Source of the DNA: Artemisia argyi
Taxonomy: Eukaryota > Streptophyta > Magnoliopsida > Asterales > Asteraceae
Assembly (NCBI GenBank): GCA_030686995.1
Contig: CM060687.1
Span: forward strand, 164,261,323-164,325,322
DNA: 64,000 nucleotides
Direction of reading: 5' to 3'
Shown here: piece after piece, positions 45,448-55,607 of the stretch
How positions within the stretch are numbered: the stretch's first letter is position 1
How the letters are laid out: every line of letters begins with the position of its first letter
The notes under the pieces: model-generated
The model's input: the letters and a program-made list of their open reading frames with translations, nothing else
What the model was told of the DNA's origin: nothing
Databases searched by the model: none
Position numbers and translations under genes: made by a program

Positions 45448-46391
45448 TTACATGAAATTGGAGGGGAGTCTAGACACAATCTGTGCTCCCACTCCTTTTT
45501 GAATACACAAACTAACTCGATGAAAAATAAAAGCACCACTCTTAACGTTGTTAGAGTGGCTGCTGGCAATATTCTCGACACTCGAAAGTGTATTCAAGGC
45601 TTCCACATCAAGTTCCTCAAACGTGGAAAAAGCGAAAGGGACGAACTTGTATCCATTGTCTTCACACTTGGACGCATACTTCTTCCTTTTCTTTTCCACA
45701 GCATTACTCAAAGCAACCCCAGGAGCCCATGTCGTTACCCCAGTCCTAGCAAACGGGGAGACCCCAGTCACATCCAGACATGCGTCCTTACCTTGGAACC
45801 AGGTAAACAATAGCACATCTGCAGGACGTAATTCTCTCCCTTCCTCCGAAATAAATCCCATTGGAGCCTCTTTGCGGACCATAATCCCGGCTTTGGAACA
45901 TATATCAACAAGGATATCACGCACCAAATTATGCCTGAACTTAACACCCACTTCGCTAGCGCAGTGAACCGCGTGATCCCCCCACTGGTCCATACGGTGT
46001 ACATTGCAACTCGGGCATAAGCTGCCTTCAGAGAACATAGGAACCGCAAGCCTGTAGCATAACACCGATCGAAATTGGCGAGGATTCATCCTTTGTCCGA
46101 GACCGTCAATAGGGATGGCGAAGAGGAAGTCCTGCGCATGTGGGGCGTGGATACTACTAAGTATAGCCACCTGCCTTGGACTTAGTGAGTACTTGGAAAC
46201 AAGGTCTTTCTCAATGACACCGAAATAACACTTTGCCAAGGTTTTCATCATTTGGGTGGCAGAAGCGCCCCCGGTGACAGTGAGGAAGTTGGTGTTACAA
46301 GTAGCGTTGAATATGTCCAAAGCATGCTGGAATGAAGGGCCATGTGTAACAATACCCGTTTTGGTGAGTATCTTATCCTGTAAGTCGTTCG

Positions 46392-46395
<4 letters not shown>
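45448..46395 (-). pseudogene. C-terminal part of an RT-like retroelement protein, open frame
   Basis: Open for about 315 codons from the (TTA)n border at 46396 to TAA at 45448-45450 with no internal stop, starting in the middle of the protein (NDLQDKILTKTG, SFQHALDIFN). Motifs: LSPRQVAILSSIHAPHAQDFL, IDGLGQRMNPRQFRSVLCYR, a Cys/His cluster CPSCNVHRMDQWGDHAVHC, RPADVLLF, VSRLPSNFM. This is the same family as 15651-17148 but much better preserved. The catalytic RT core is missing, so it is a fragment. It may instead be one exon of a gene chimera; the surrounding TIRs make a captured fragment likelier. Confidence 0.8.

Positions 46396-46464
<69 letters not shown>
46393..46464. repeat. (TTA)n microsatellite
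   Basis: About 70 bp of TTA units, directly at the truncated end of the RT-like fragment. Confidence 0.97.
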
Positions 46465-46465
<1 letters not shown>

Positions 46466-47600
46466 CTACAAACATAAATTTACAAAGATACAACACATCT
46501 TGTTTTCACCAAGATTTTCAAACATAAACCAACCACATTTATTAAAAAGAAGATCAAACCATATCTGGAAACAACAAGGTTTCACAACACTTCCAACACA
46601 AACATAAAAAACCAAACCCCCTCATGCCAAATCCCCTTGTGCACTCTAATCCTAACAATCCATTATTCCCTTTTGAGATCATTCCTTCAAAACAACCTTC
46701 TTCTTAATACACACATGCAGAAAAAACAAAACCCCCTCCTGCCACCACCACGAAATCGCCGTCACCATCACCATAGAACCCCACCAGCGCCACCACTACC
46801 ACCATTTTCCTTGTTACCTTCCAAAAACTCACTCATAAACCCAACGAAATCCCTAACCCATTTTCCTTTTTTTCTTAAAGAAATCGTTCCATCTAACCAC
46901 CTTATAGCGTCGCAACAACAATTGTGATAACCGCCCCAAACCGCTGAAACAATCACTAATGAAACAGCCACCACCCTAAATTAGGGTTAGGGCTTTTAAT
47001 CTTTGTAAATTTTAGGGATTTTGAGTTTTTGTTTGAATTGAAGAAATTTATTGAAGACTTTGGTGTTTGATTGGTGTTTAGCCGGCTGTTAGGTTGTTTT
47101 AGTGGAGGTTAGGAGGTGGTGTCGTGATGGTGTTTGGTGGGTCTGTGGTGGTGGTTTGGTGGCAGGGGGTGTTGGTGGTGATGGGTTGGTGGTTCGGTGA
47201 GTTGGTGGTGATGTCGTGGTTGTTTGGTGAGTCGCTGGTGGGTTGGTGGTGATGTCGCGGTGGTGGTGGCCGGAGTTGGATAGAGAGGATTAAGAGTGTG
47301 TGTATTTTTTATGTTTGAAGTGATAAAAGTGTGTATTTTTTTTTTGTTTTTTTAATAAGTGAGTGGGTTTTAGGTGTGGATGTGAAGATGAAAAGACAAA
47401 CATGCCCTCACATTTAACAGTCAATATAAGTCAACTTAGCGGTGTTAGTAAATTTGGACCAAAAGTGTTATGGGTCAGCGGGTTATGGACTAAATCCGTT
47501 ACTTTTTAAATTATTGGACCAAAATCGTTATACCCGGTAAACCACGAGGACCAAAAATGTAGTTAACTCATTTTAATATAAACTTTTGATCATCACGTAA

Positions 47601-47921
47601 GAAGGGTGGCAGTCATGCTTCCGAAATCACCCATACCTCCCAAATCCACCAATAATATCATTCCACCTCATTCATATTTTTTTCATACCTCCCAACTATT
47701 TTTTAGTGGCAACCATGCCTTTTTCATACCTCCCAACCATGCCTCATTCCACCTCCTCCAACGGTCGAATATTGAATGCCAACATCCATAATTTCATGAA
47801 ACCGCCGAAGCAAAAAATGCCGTTGAACCCTTTGCCACTGGCCATACCGCTGAGGTGGCGGCGGTGTTCACCGGCGGTATGGCCATGCCGTTGGTCATGC
47901 CGTTGGCCACTGCCACCCTCC
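47601..47921. mobile_element. PIF/Harbinger-type MITE
   Basis: 321 bp, ends GAAGGGTGGCAGTC and complement GGAGGGTGGCAGTG, with TAA on both sides (47598-47600, 47922-47924). The left subterminal part (CATACCTCCCAA, TAGTGGCAACCATGCC) matches the right end of the element at 48317-52352; the right part (GCCGGCGG-type) matches that element's left end. Confidence 0.75.
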
Positions 47922-48316
47922 TAAGAGATGCTTTTAAATAAGAGATGCTTTTAAAGCTGCTAATAAAAAGAAAAACATAATTCAACTACATTGCATTGCA
48001 CTATTATATGAAATTTTTTTTTTTTTTTTTTAAATATAAGGTAACATGTTGTAAAAGTCAAAACGTGTTGCAAAGCCTGGACGGCAATAAACAAACATAA
48101 CGTAAAACAAACCACTGGTAAAACTTCACTAATCGTCACCAGCAATGGTCACATGTCCCACACCGGTTGTTCCAACTTACCAATCAAACACAATAAAAAA
48201 ACAAAATACAACCACTGCATAACGACAATTCTTTTTTTGTTTTTTTGAACGACGCATTACGACAATTCAACTATATATAAAAAATGGATTTGCGTAGCAT
48301 TATTATTTGTTTATTA
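47922..48316. other. Spacer with poly(T) runs
   Basis: T runs near 48007-48030 and 48231-48246; no gene. Confidence 0.6.
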
Positions 48317-48519
48317 GAAGGGTGGCAGTGGGGGCGGCATGCCTCACCGGCAAGCCCATGCCGGCGGCAAACACCGCCGCCACCCCACCGGCATGGCAAT
48401 CGGCATAGGTTGAGCGGCAATTTTTGCCTCCGAAGCATCCCAATTCCAATGCAAAATGTTACCGTTGATGATTTAATGAAAGAGACGTTGGGATGTTTTG
48501 GAGCGTGTATTGGGCCAAA

Positions 48520-48554
<35 letters not shown>

Positions 48555-49099
48555 CCCTATATATATTCAACAAATAAACCAATTCACATATACAAAATTC
48601 ACATTTTTATCACAAATAATCACAAATACATACATTTTCTTACAATGTCTTCTTCGTCCGAATCATTAGTGAGTCCCCCGGCGAATTGTCCGAACTAGTG
48701 CCATCCGGTAGCACCCTATAAACCTTATTAGCCGCGTACGATGCAATTGACGACACGGCAAGCTCTACCGAAAGTCGGGAGTATGTAACTCGTTTTCGTG
48801 AACAAGCTTTACGAACCCTTATGAATGATTATTTCGTTGAACGTCCAAAGTTTAACGACGAACGTTTTCGTGAACGGTTTCGTATGAATAAAAGCTTGTT
48901 TTTAAGAGTTGTTGGTGATGTTGAAGCGAATTTCGAATGGTTTCAAGAGGGCTTAGATGCGAGGGGAAAAAAAAGTTTCACGGCATTACAAAAATGCACA
49001 TCGGCCATTAGGCAACTCGCAACGGGTGAACCTCCAGATAGATTTGATGACTATTTAAACATGGCGCGCCGAACGTCAGGTGAAATATTTTTTAAACTT

Positions 49100-51233
49100 A
49101 TTGTTATTAATTTTTTTTATAAGTTAGCGTTATATATATTTTTTTTATGTTATTGTTATTTATTTTTTTATAAAGTTAGCGTTATATATATTTTTTTGAG
49201 AGAACTGCAAAATACATCCCTGTGGTTTACACATTTTGGCATCTTACATCCCTGTCAGAAACTTTTGGCAATATACATCCCCCGTTAGGCAAACGTTTGC
49301 CACAATACATCCCTCGTTAGGCATGAGGACTAACGGTGCAAATTTTTCCTCCGTTATCTCTTAACGGGACTGAAAATATTACACCGTTAGCCTTCGTTAG
49401 CCAAACATTTGCACCGTTAGTCCTTTTTATTAGAAAAAAAAAATTAAAAAATTTTAAAATTAAAAAAAAAGGAAAATAATTTAAAAAATTAATTTTTTTT
49501 AAAGTTAATATTTTAAAAAAAATCAAATTTAAAAAAAAAATATTTGCGAAAATAAAATAAATTTTTTTATGAATACGGATTTTTTTAAAATATTAAAAAA
49601 AAGGAAAAAAAATAAAAAAATTATTTTTTTTAAGTTAATATTTTAAAAAAAATCAAAATTTTTTTTAAAAATTAATATTTGCGAAAAAAAAAATAAAAAA
49701 TACGCATTTTTTTTTATAAAAATTAATTTTTATAAAAAAATTTTAAAAATTATTTTTTTTAAAGTTAATATTTTAAAAAAAATCAAAATTTTAAAAAAAA
49801 TATTTGCATTTCTCTCATAATAAAAATAGTAAGCTACCAAAATCGTCCTTGTGGTTTTTCCTGGTCTCACACCACACACAAACATAAACAAACACAACCT
49901 TTACTCTCTCTCTATATTATCTTCATCATCCCCATCACCAAACCCTAGCAACCAAGCGCCGCCGCCCCCACTGCTGCCTCACCGCCGCTTCACCATCACC
50001 ATCACCAATCAACTCCACATCTCATTTCCTTCTTGATCTACTACCACACGCGCCCTAAACCACCCTATTTCACCTCGTTTTATCACAAAAATCATCACCA
50101 TCTTTCTTGTTTTTGAAGTTTATCACGTTTTGGTCTTGGAGGTCGAAGGTGAGACGAGTTTCAACTCGTATTTTGGTGAAAAACGTGACCTAGGGTCACG
50201 AATTTAATATATTCGTTTGGGTTTATGGTTGTAAACATGAAACTCAAGTGGGTTTTTGATTAAATGGATGAAGTAATGAGTTTGGCATCCGGGTTGTTGC
50301 TTTTCTTGTTGGGTCGAGGCGTACCCGAGAGCAAATGCTCTCGGTTTGTGCCATTTTCGGATTATTTTTTTTGATGTTTGGATGATTCTTGATTGGTTAT
50401 TGTTGACCTTTTGTTGTCGTTTGGATTACTGTGGTGGTGACTGTTGAGGTGGTGGTCGACTAGGGTGTGGCCGGATGGTGAGAGAGGAGGGAGAGGCGGC
50501 TGGAAGATAGAGAGGGGGAGGGTTAGGATTTCTAATAGGTGAGTTGTGAAAGTGTTAGTGATATTAAAAAAAGGAAAAAAAAAATTTAAAAATTATTTTT
50601 TTTAAAGTTTATATTAAAAAAAAAATCAAAAATTTTTATAAAACATTAATTTTTTTATAATATTTGCGAAAAAAAATTAAAATTTTTTTTTATAAAAATA
50701 TTAATTTTTAAAAAAAAATTAATTTTTATAAAAAAAATTAGTTTTTTTAAAAAAATACGCATTTTTTTTATAAAAATTAATTTTTAAAAAAAATTTTCCC
50801 TTTTTTTTAATTTTAACTTTTTTTTTTTAATTTTAAAATTTTTTAATTTTTTTTTCTAAACAAGAGGACTAACGGTGGAAATGTTTGGCTAACGAAGGCT
50901 AACGGTGTAATATTTTCAGTCTCGTTAAGAGATAACGGAGGAAAAATTTGCACCGTTAGTCCTCATTGTTAACGAGGGATGTATTGTGGCAAACGTTTGC
51001 CTAACGGGGGATGTATATTGCCAAAAGTTTCTGACAGGGATGTAAGATGCCAAAATTTGTAAACCACAGGGATGTATTTTGCAGTTCTCTCTATTTTTTT
51101 TATGTTATTGTTATTTATTTTTTTTTATAAAGTTAGCGTTATATATATTTTTTTTATGTTATTGTTATTTATTTTTTTATAAAGTTAGCGTTATATATAT
51201 TTTTTTTATGTTATTGTTATTTATTTTTTTATA
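49100..51233. repeat. ~50-bp tandem repeat in the transposase intron, split by the Mutator-like element
   Basis: The unit GTTATTGTTATTTATTTTTTTATAAAGTTAGCG... (about 50 bp) occurs about twice before 49197 and about three times after 51091. The Mutator-like element interrupts the array. Confidence 0.75.
49198..51090. mobile_element. Long-TIR Mutator-like element in the transposase intron
   Basis: Inverted ends of about 240 bp, nearly identical, starting GAGAGAACTGCAAAATACAT. Flanked by TATTTTTTT on both sides (49189-49197 and 51091-51099), a 9-bp duplication typical of Mutator. No transposase. The centre has very AT-rich homopolymer patches, then a segment like a plant gene 5' end (49851-50036: CT-rich leader, codons for Pro/His/Thr), then GGT/GAG-rich DNA at about 50420-50520. 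Confidence 0.85.
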
Positions 51234-52352
51234 GGAGAATGCCTTGATCATTTTTGCCAAGCGATTATTCAATTATATGGTCGAGAGTTCTTACGTAGGC
51301 CTACATCTCATGACATTGCACGCTTATACGAGTTCCATGAAGATCAACATCACATTCCTGGAATGCTTGGTAGCATTGATTGTACCCATTTCCATTGGCG
51401 TAATTGTCCTAGACATTTGAAAGGTCAATATAAGCGAGGTGATCATAAATACCCAACTATTATGCTTGAAGCCGTCGCTTCTTACGATTTGTGGATTTGG
51501 CATTCGTTTTTTGGTCCTCCTGGTGCAAACAACGATATCAATGTTTTGAATCAGTCACCATTGTATCTTATGGAGCGAAACGGAACGGCGACAAACAGTT
51601 CATTTCATGTAAATGGACGGTTTTACAAACGTGGTTATTATCTTACCGATGGAATCTATCCTACATGGTCAACGTTTGTTAAAGCATACAAGCATCCGGT
51701 TGAATTGAATGAAAAGAGATTTAAAAGGCTACAAGAGTCTGCAAGAAAAGATATCGAGCGAGCTTTTGGTCGTCTTAAAAATAAGTGGATGATTCTTGCT
51801 CGTCCTCTCCGGGCAATGTCGGTTGAAAAGATTCGACAAATAGTTTATATGTGTATCATATTTCACAATATGATTTTAAAAGACGATGGGATGACAATAT
51901 CACCGGTTCATATAATGGATCCGCCAGTCGCGCCAGTTTATGACGATACTGTATTACCGGAGTTAATCGACGAACAATTGCATTACCGACTCCTATATGA
52001 TCTTACGGACCACGTAGATGCTCAAAACTTAACATATCTCGATGATTAGTTATTTCATTTTTTTTTTAATAATGTAATTTTCTTTTAGTTATGTTTTTTT
52101 TTTTTTTTTTTAAGTATTATGTAATTTTATTTTAGTTATTAATGAAATATTTATGTTTTATTTAAATTGTTTAATTTAATTTATTATTAAAAAAAAAAAA
52201 AAAAAGTTGGGAGGTATGAAAAAGGCATGATTGCCACTAAAATGGGGTTGGGAGGTATGAAAAAAGTATGAATGAGGTGAAATGAGGTGGAATGATATTA
52301 TTGGTGGATTTCAGAGGTATGGATGTTTTCGGAAGCATGACTGCCAGTGTCC

Positions 52353-52990
52353 TTAAGTTGAGCATTGATTTAAACCTAAGTTTATATCTAAAATCGTATT
52401 TCAATAATTCATTGGTTGTAATAACATGGACAAATAATAGGGCCCATCGCTTCACAATCAAATAAGATAAATACATATGTTAGGCACAGAATTAAATACA
52501 AGTTTTAGGTCTCTCAATCATTTTCATATTAAGTTGTTAAAGTAAAAACGATCTTGGTCTATATATAGGATTTTTGCGAGATCGAATTTTAACATGGTCA
52601 CTATGTTGACCATAAAATCTTAAAATTTCGATCAATCCGATCTTATTTTTCTCAAATCACAAGTTGAACAAATTTATGTAATACGTTTTGTAGAATATGA
52701 AAAACAAAAAGCTAATTATATCAAACACTTCATAATTATACCTTTGACATACATTTTCATAATACATGATATGTAGATGTGCATAATTTTACAACGCGTA
52801 TTTAGAAAATGACATTATAGTTGGATCTTAAAATCCTGATCTGATCTTACAACCATGATTTTGCAAAGACGAAAAAAATCATATATATGATTCCGATCTT
52901 AAAAACCTTGATTATTTATACAGAGAGAGTGATTATTTTTTATAATACAATAAAATTATGCATATCTCAACAAGTTATATGTATCTTTCA
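52353..52990. other. No gene recognised
   Basis: AT-rich DNA between two Harbinger elements. Confidence 0.6.
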
Positions 52991-53096
52991 GAGTAATGGG
53001 TACCCTGGTACCGTGGGAAAAAAATGCTGTCACGTCATCAAAAATCTCCATGGCAATTCTGGTTGTAACCTTTGGCCCTAGAAAATGTGGTGCCGT

Positions 53097-53141
<45 letters not shown>

Positions 53142-54886
53142 CATGAAATAAATATACACAATATTAACTAAAATAAACTTCATTAATAAAAAAAACACAC
53201 ATTACATTAATAAAAAAAAAAGTTACATAAAAATAGAAAACTTAATACGTAAACAAGAAATAAAAATTACAAACTAATCATTAAAGTTCCATAAATGCTC
53301 CACAATGTCTTGTTGAAGCTTGTCGTGCACTTTTCTATCTCGAAGTTCTTTATTTTTAACATGTAAATCACATCTTTCGATCCAAGTATCTGGCATTTTC
53401 GGACTTGGATAAACGAATGTATCTCTTAAATTTACTTCGTCGTCTTCCAATATCATGTTGTGTAACATTATACAACAATACATGATTAGTTTCAAGGAGT
53501 TGATATGCCAAGCACGTGCGGGTTGTCGTATAATTCCCCAACGACCTTGTAGGACTCCGAAAGCTCGTTCAATATCTTTTCTAGCACTTTCTTGAACCCT
53601 TTTGAAGTTCAAATATTTTTCAGACCTTGCAACACTAAACGTTTTGAAAACACGGACCATGCCGAATAAATAGTAACCCTTCTTATATGTATGTCCGTTT
53701 ACTACAAATGGACTTTCCGGAGCTTTATCGGCAAGTTCATCATCAAATAACGGGAAACCATATAACACATTAAGATCATTATTAGACCCCGGAACCCCAA
53801 AATATGCATGCCAAATCCATAATTTTTGATCCGCAACCGCTTCTAACGTAAGAGTTGGGTATTTATGATCACGACTTTTGAATTGAGCTTGTAAGGCCTT
53901 TGAACAATTTTTCCAATCATAATGCATACAATTAATACTCCCGAGCATTCCCGAGAGTCTATGTTTTTCTTCATGCAATGCATATATTTTTTCAACGTCA
54001 TATGAAGTGGGCTTTCTTAAATACTCTTCATTGTATAAAACATGTATGCATTTAGTAAATGGGACTAAACATTATCGTGAACAACGTTCACCAATTTGCA
54101 AGTGCTCATCAAATGCATCAAGCACAGTGCCGCACGCCAATTGGCGGATGGCGGATGTGCACTTCAAAAGAGGACCAATACTTGCACGACCGACAACATC
54201 GTAACGTTGTCTAAAAAAAATTAAAGTACTCGGGAAGAGGATGAATATCATAACCTTAAATATCGTTGAGAATTTTATTAAAAAGTCTAGAACTCATATG
54301 ATACATTCATCTAAAATTCTCTTCGGGATATTTAGGATAAGTCTCATCGTCGCCAAAATAGTCGACGATTAAACGTTATTCCGCCTCTTCTCGATCACGT
54401 GGTATGTATGCCCTCGTTCTCTTTTTACTCGATCCCGATCCCCCTGCTTCTTGATCACACAAAGCTACAAATTCTTTATACGCCATATAACCCCGAAGAT
54501 ATCGCTCCCGATCGTCTTTAAAATAAACATCATAAGGGTTGTAATAAGAGTCGTTGGGATTGTTTGGATCCATAGTTGAAAGAAAGTTGAGTATTATTAA
54601 AGTATAAATTAAGTTGGAAGAATGTGTTAAAAATGATGGATTAAAGAGGTTTTTATAGAATTTAAAGGAGTAAAATTTTTAAAAAAGTGATTTTTTAGGC
54701 TTACTAGCCGTTGAGTAACGTCCATATTAAAAAAAAGAAAAAAAGAAAAAAAAAGAAAGATAGCCACTGTGTGGGCTGGCTACACGGAGCGAGCAACCAT
54801 AGCGCCACCCACGGTGTGGTGCGCCATCGAAAAAAATTGGGTTGGTAGCCATTGCACGAGCCATGGCGCTAGTGTACCTCCTGCTC
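52991..54886 (-). mobile_element. Second PIF/Harbinger element with a transposase gene
   Basis: Imperfect ends GAGTAATGGGTAC and complement GAGCAGGAGGTAC, with TCA on the left and TTA on the right, so one base of the 3-bp duplication seems mutated. A transposase relic fills it on the minus strand; a 43-nt T run lies at 53099-53141. No Myb-like gene inside. Confidence 0.65.
53274..54573 (-). pseudogene. PIF/Harbinger transposase, catalytically altered relic
   Basis: N-terminal part at 54376-54573 (MDPNNPNDSYYNPYDVYFKD, KKRTRAYIPRDREEAE), a decayed middle with stops and frame changes (53979-54370; remnants like YFGDDETYPKYPEENF, LNDI-GYDIHPLPEYFNFF), and an intact C-terminal part at 53274-53978. 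The first catalytic position reads LGSINCMHYDW, with Asn where the family has Asp (compare GSIDCTH at 51363-). The second Asp (PGSNNDLNVL) and the Glu ([10 protein letters not shown]) remain. It belongs to a different subfamily from the element at 48317. Confidence 0.88.
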
Positions 54887-55445
54887 TTAGGGTTATATTT
54901 AACATTTTCATTATAGTGGCGAAATGTTTATTTATGGAGCACTGATATATTCTCTTCCATTTTCTTAATACGATATGTTTTAAGCACAAATAAAGATGAT
55001 AAGTTGAATTCAATTTTTATCTTTCTTGATTTTTATCCAATCACTTTTATACATGCATCAATAATGTTAGTAAGAGCACATGTCGGAGAAAAATGTAACG
55101 AGGATATAAATTATTTTCCTTATATTTTTTTATTGTCATAGAATGTGACATGTATCGAGTTCAATTCTGGTAACTGCAAAAACATCTGAAATGTCAACGC
55201 TAAAATCTTGAAAATGGAGGATTTTGCTTGATTTGAATATGTGCGACGGTTAGTTTAAACCCCGTTAATAAATCGGAATTAAATTCGAAAACCATTAGTT
55301 AAAAAAATATAAAATAAGTTATAAAACACCCAAACCCGAATCCCAATTCGGGTCAACCCGTTTAAAACGTTATTTCCTGATCAGTTGCCTTCGTTTGAAC
55401 GTTGCCAATTTAAGTCAAAGTTGATCACTTTCATAAACACTATTT
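54887..55445. other. Intergenic upstream region of the WD40 gene
   Basis: No gene; presumably contains upstream promoter elements of the WD40 gene. Confidence 0.5.
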
Positions 55446-55454
55446 TATATAAAA
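55446..55454 (+). promoter_or_regulatory. Likely TATA box of the WD40 gene
   Basis: TATATAAAA lies 154 nt before the ATG at 55608, a usual plant spacing for a leader of about 120 nt. Confidence 0.55.
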
Positions 55455-55607
55455 TTCAACCCAATTTTCATTCTTTATACACAACTATAACTGATGTTCA
55501 ATTTTGAAAAACCTTAATTTTTTTTAATTTGGGGGTTTTTGAAATTGAGTTTATATTTTATCTGGGTTTTGATTTTAATATCTGGGTTTTGAAAATTGGG
55601 GAGAATT

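Larger units (their letters stand above)
45013..47569. mobile_element. Long-TIR Mutator-like element containing an RT-like fragment
   Basis: Inverted ends of about 125 bp, starting GAGTTAACTACATTTTTGG on both sides and containing TACCGGGT and GTAACGGAT. A 7-bp match ATTTTAA flanks it (45006-45012 and 47570-47576). No MULE transposase inside. Contents in order: a duplicated 115-bp block with (TTA)n runs, an RT-like fragment on the minus strand (45448-46395), a third (TTA)n run, a CCA/CCT-rich open stretch (46637-46927) resembling a plant 5' exon, and a GGT-rich stretch (47101-47290). Confidence 0.75.
48645..52049 (+). pseudogene. PIF/Harbinger transposase with a 2.2-kb intron
   Basis: DDE transposase of the plant Harbinger type. 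Exon 1 (48645-49079) has MNDYFVERPKFNDERFRERFRM-like sequence and TALQKCTSAIRQLATGEPPD. The intron 49080-51234 (GTGAAA...TTATAG) joins TSG to ECLDHF in frame. Exon 2 (51235-52049) has catalytic Asp in [11 protein letters not shown], Asp in [10 protein letters not shown] and Glu in [16 protein letters not shown], ending LTYLDD with TAG. Start at ATG 48645 is uncertain: within the first 100 nt there is a frame change in a C run (GTCCCCCGG) and a TAA near 48721. The rest is open, so damage is limited to the N-terminus. It lacks a usable start in the good frame before ATG 48821. Confidence 0.88.
48317..52352 (+). mobile_element. PIF/Harbinger element with a transposase gene
   Basis: Ends GAAGGGTGGCAGTG and complement GGACACTGGCAGTC with TTA on both sides (48314-48316, 52353-52355). 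Inside is a two-exon transposase gene on the plus strand; its intron holds a 1.9 kb Mutator-like element. A poly(A) run lies at about 48521-48550. The second (Myb-like) protein of this superfamily is not encoded. Confidence 0.85.

Noticed and set aside
48284..48577. ORFs with poly-Lys / poly-Phe ends on both strands
   Set aside because: They translate the poly(A) run at 48521-48550 and the GC-rich end of the Harbinger element.
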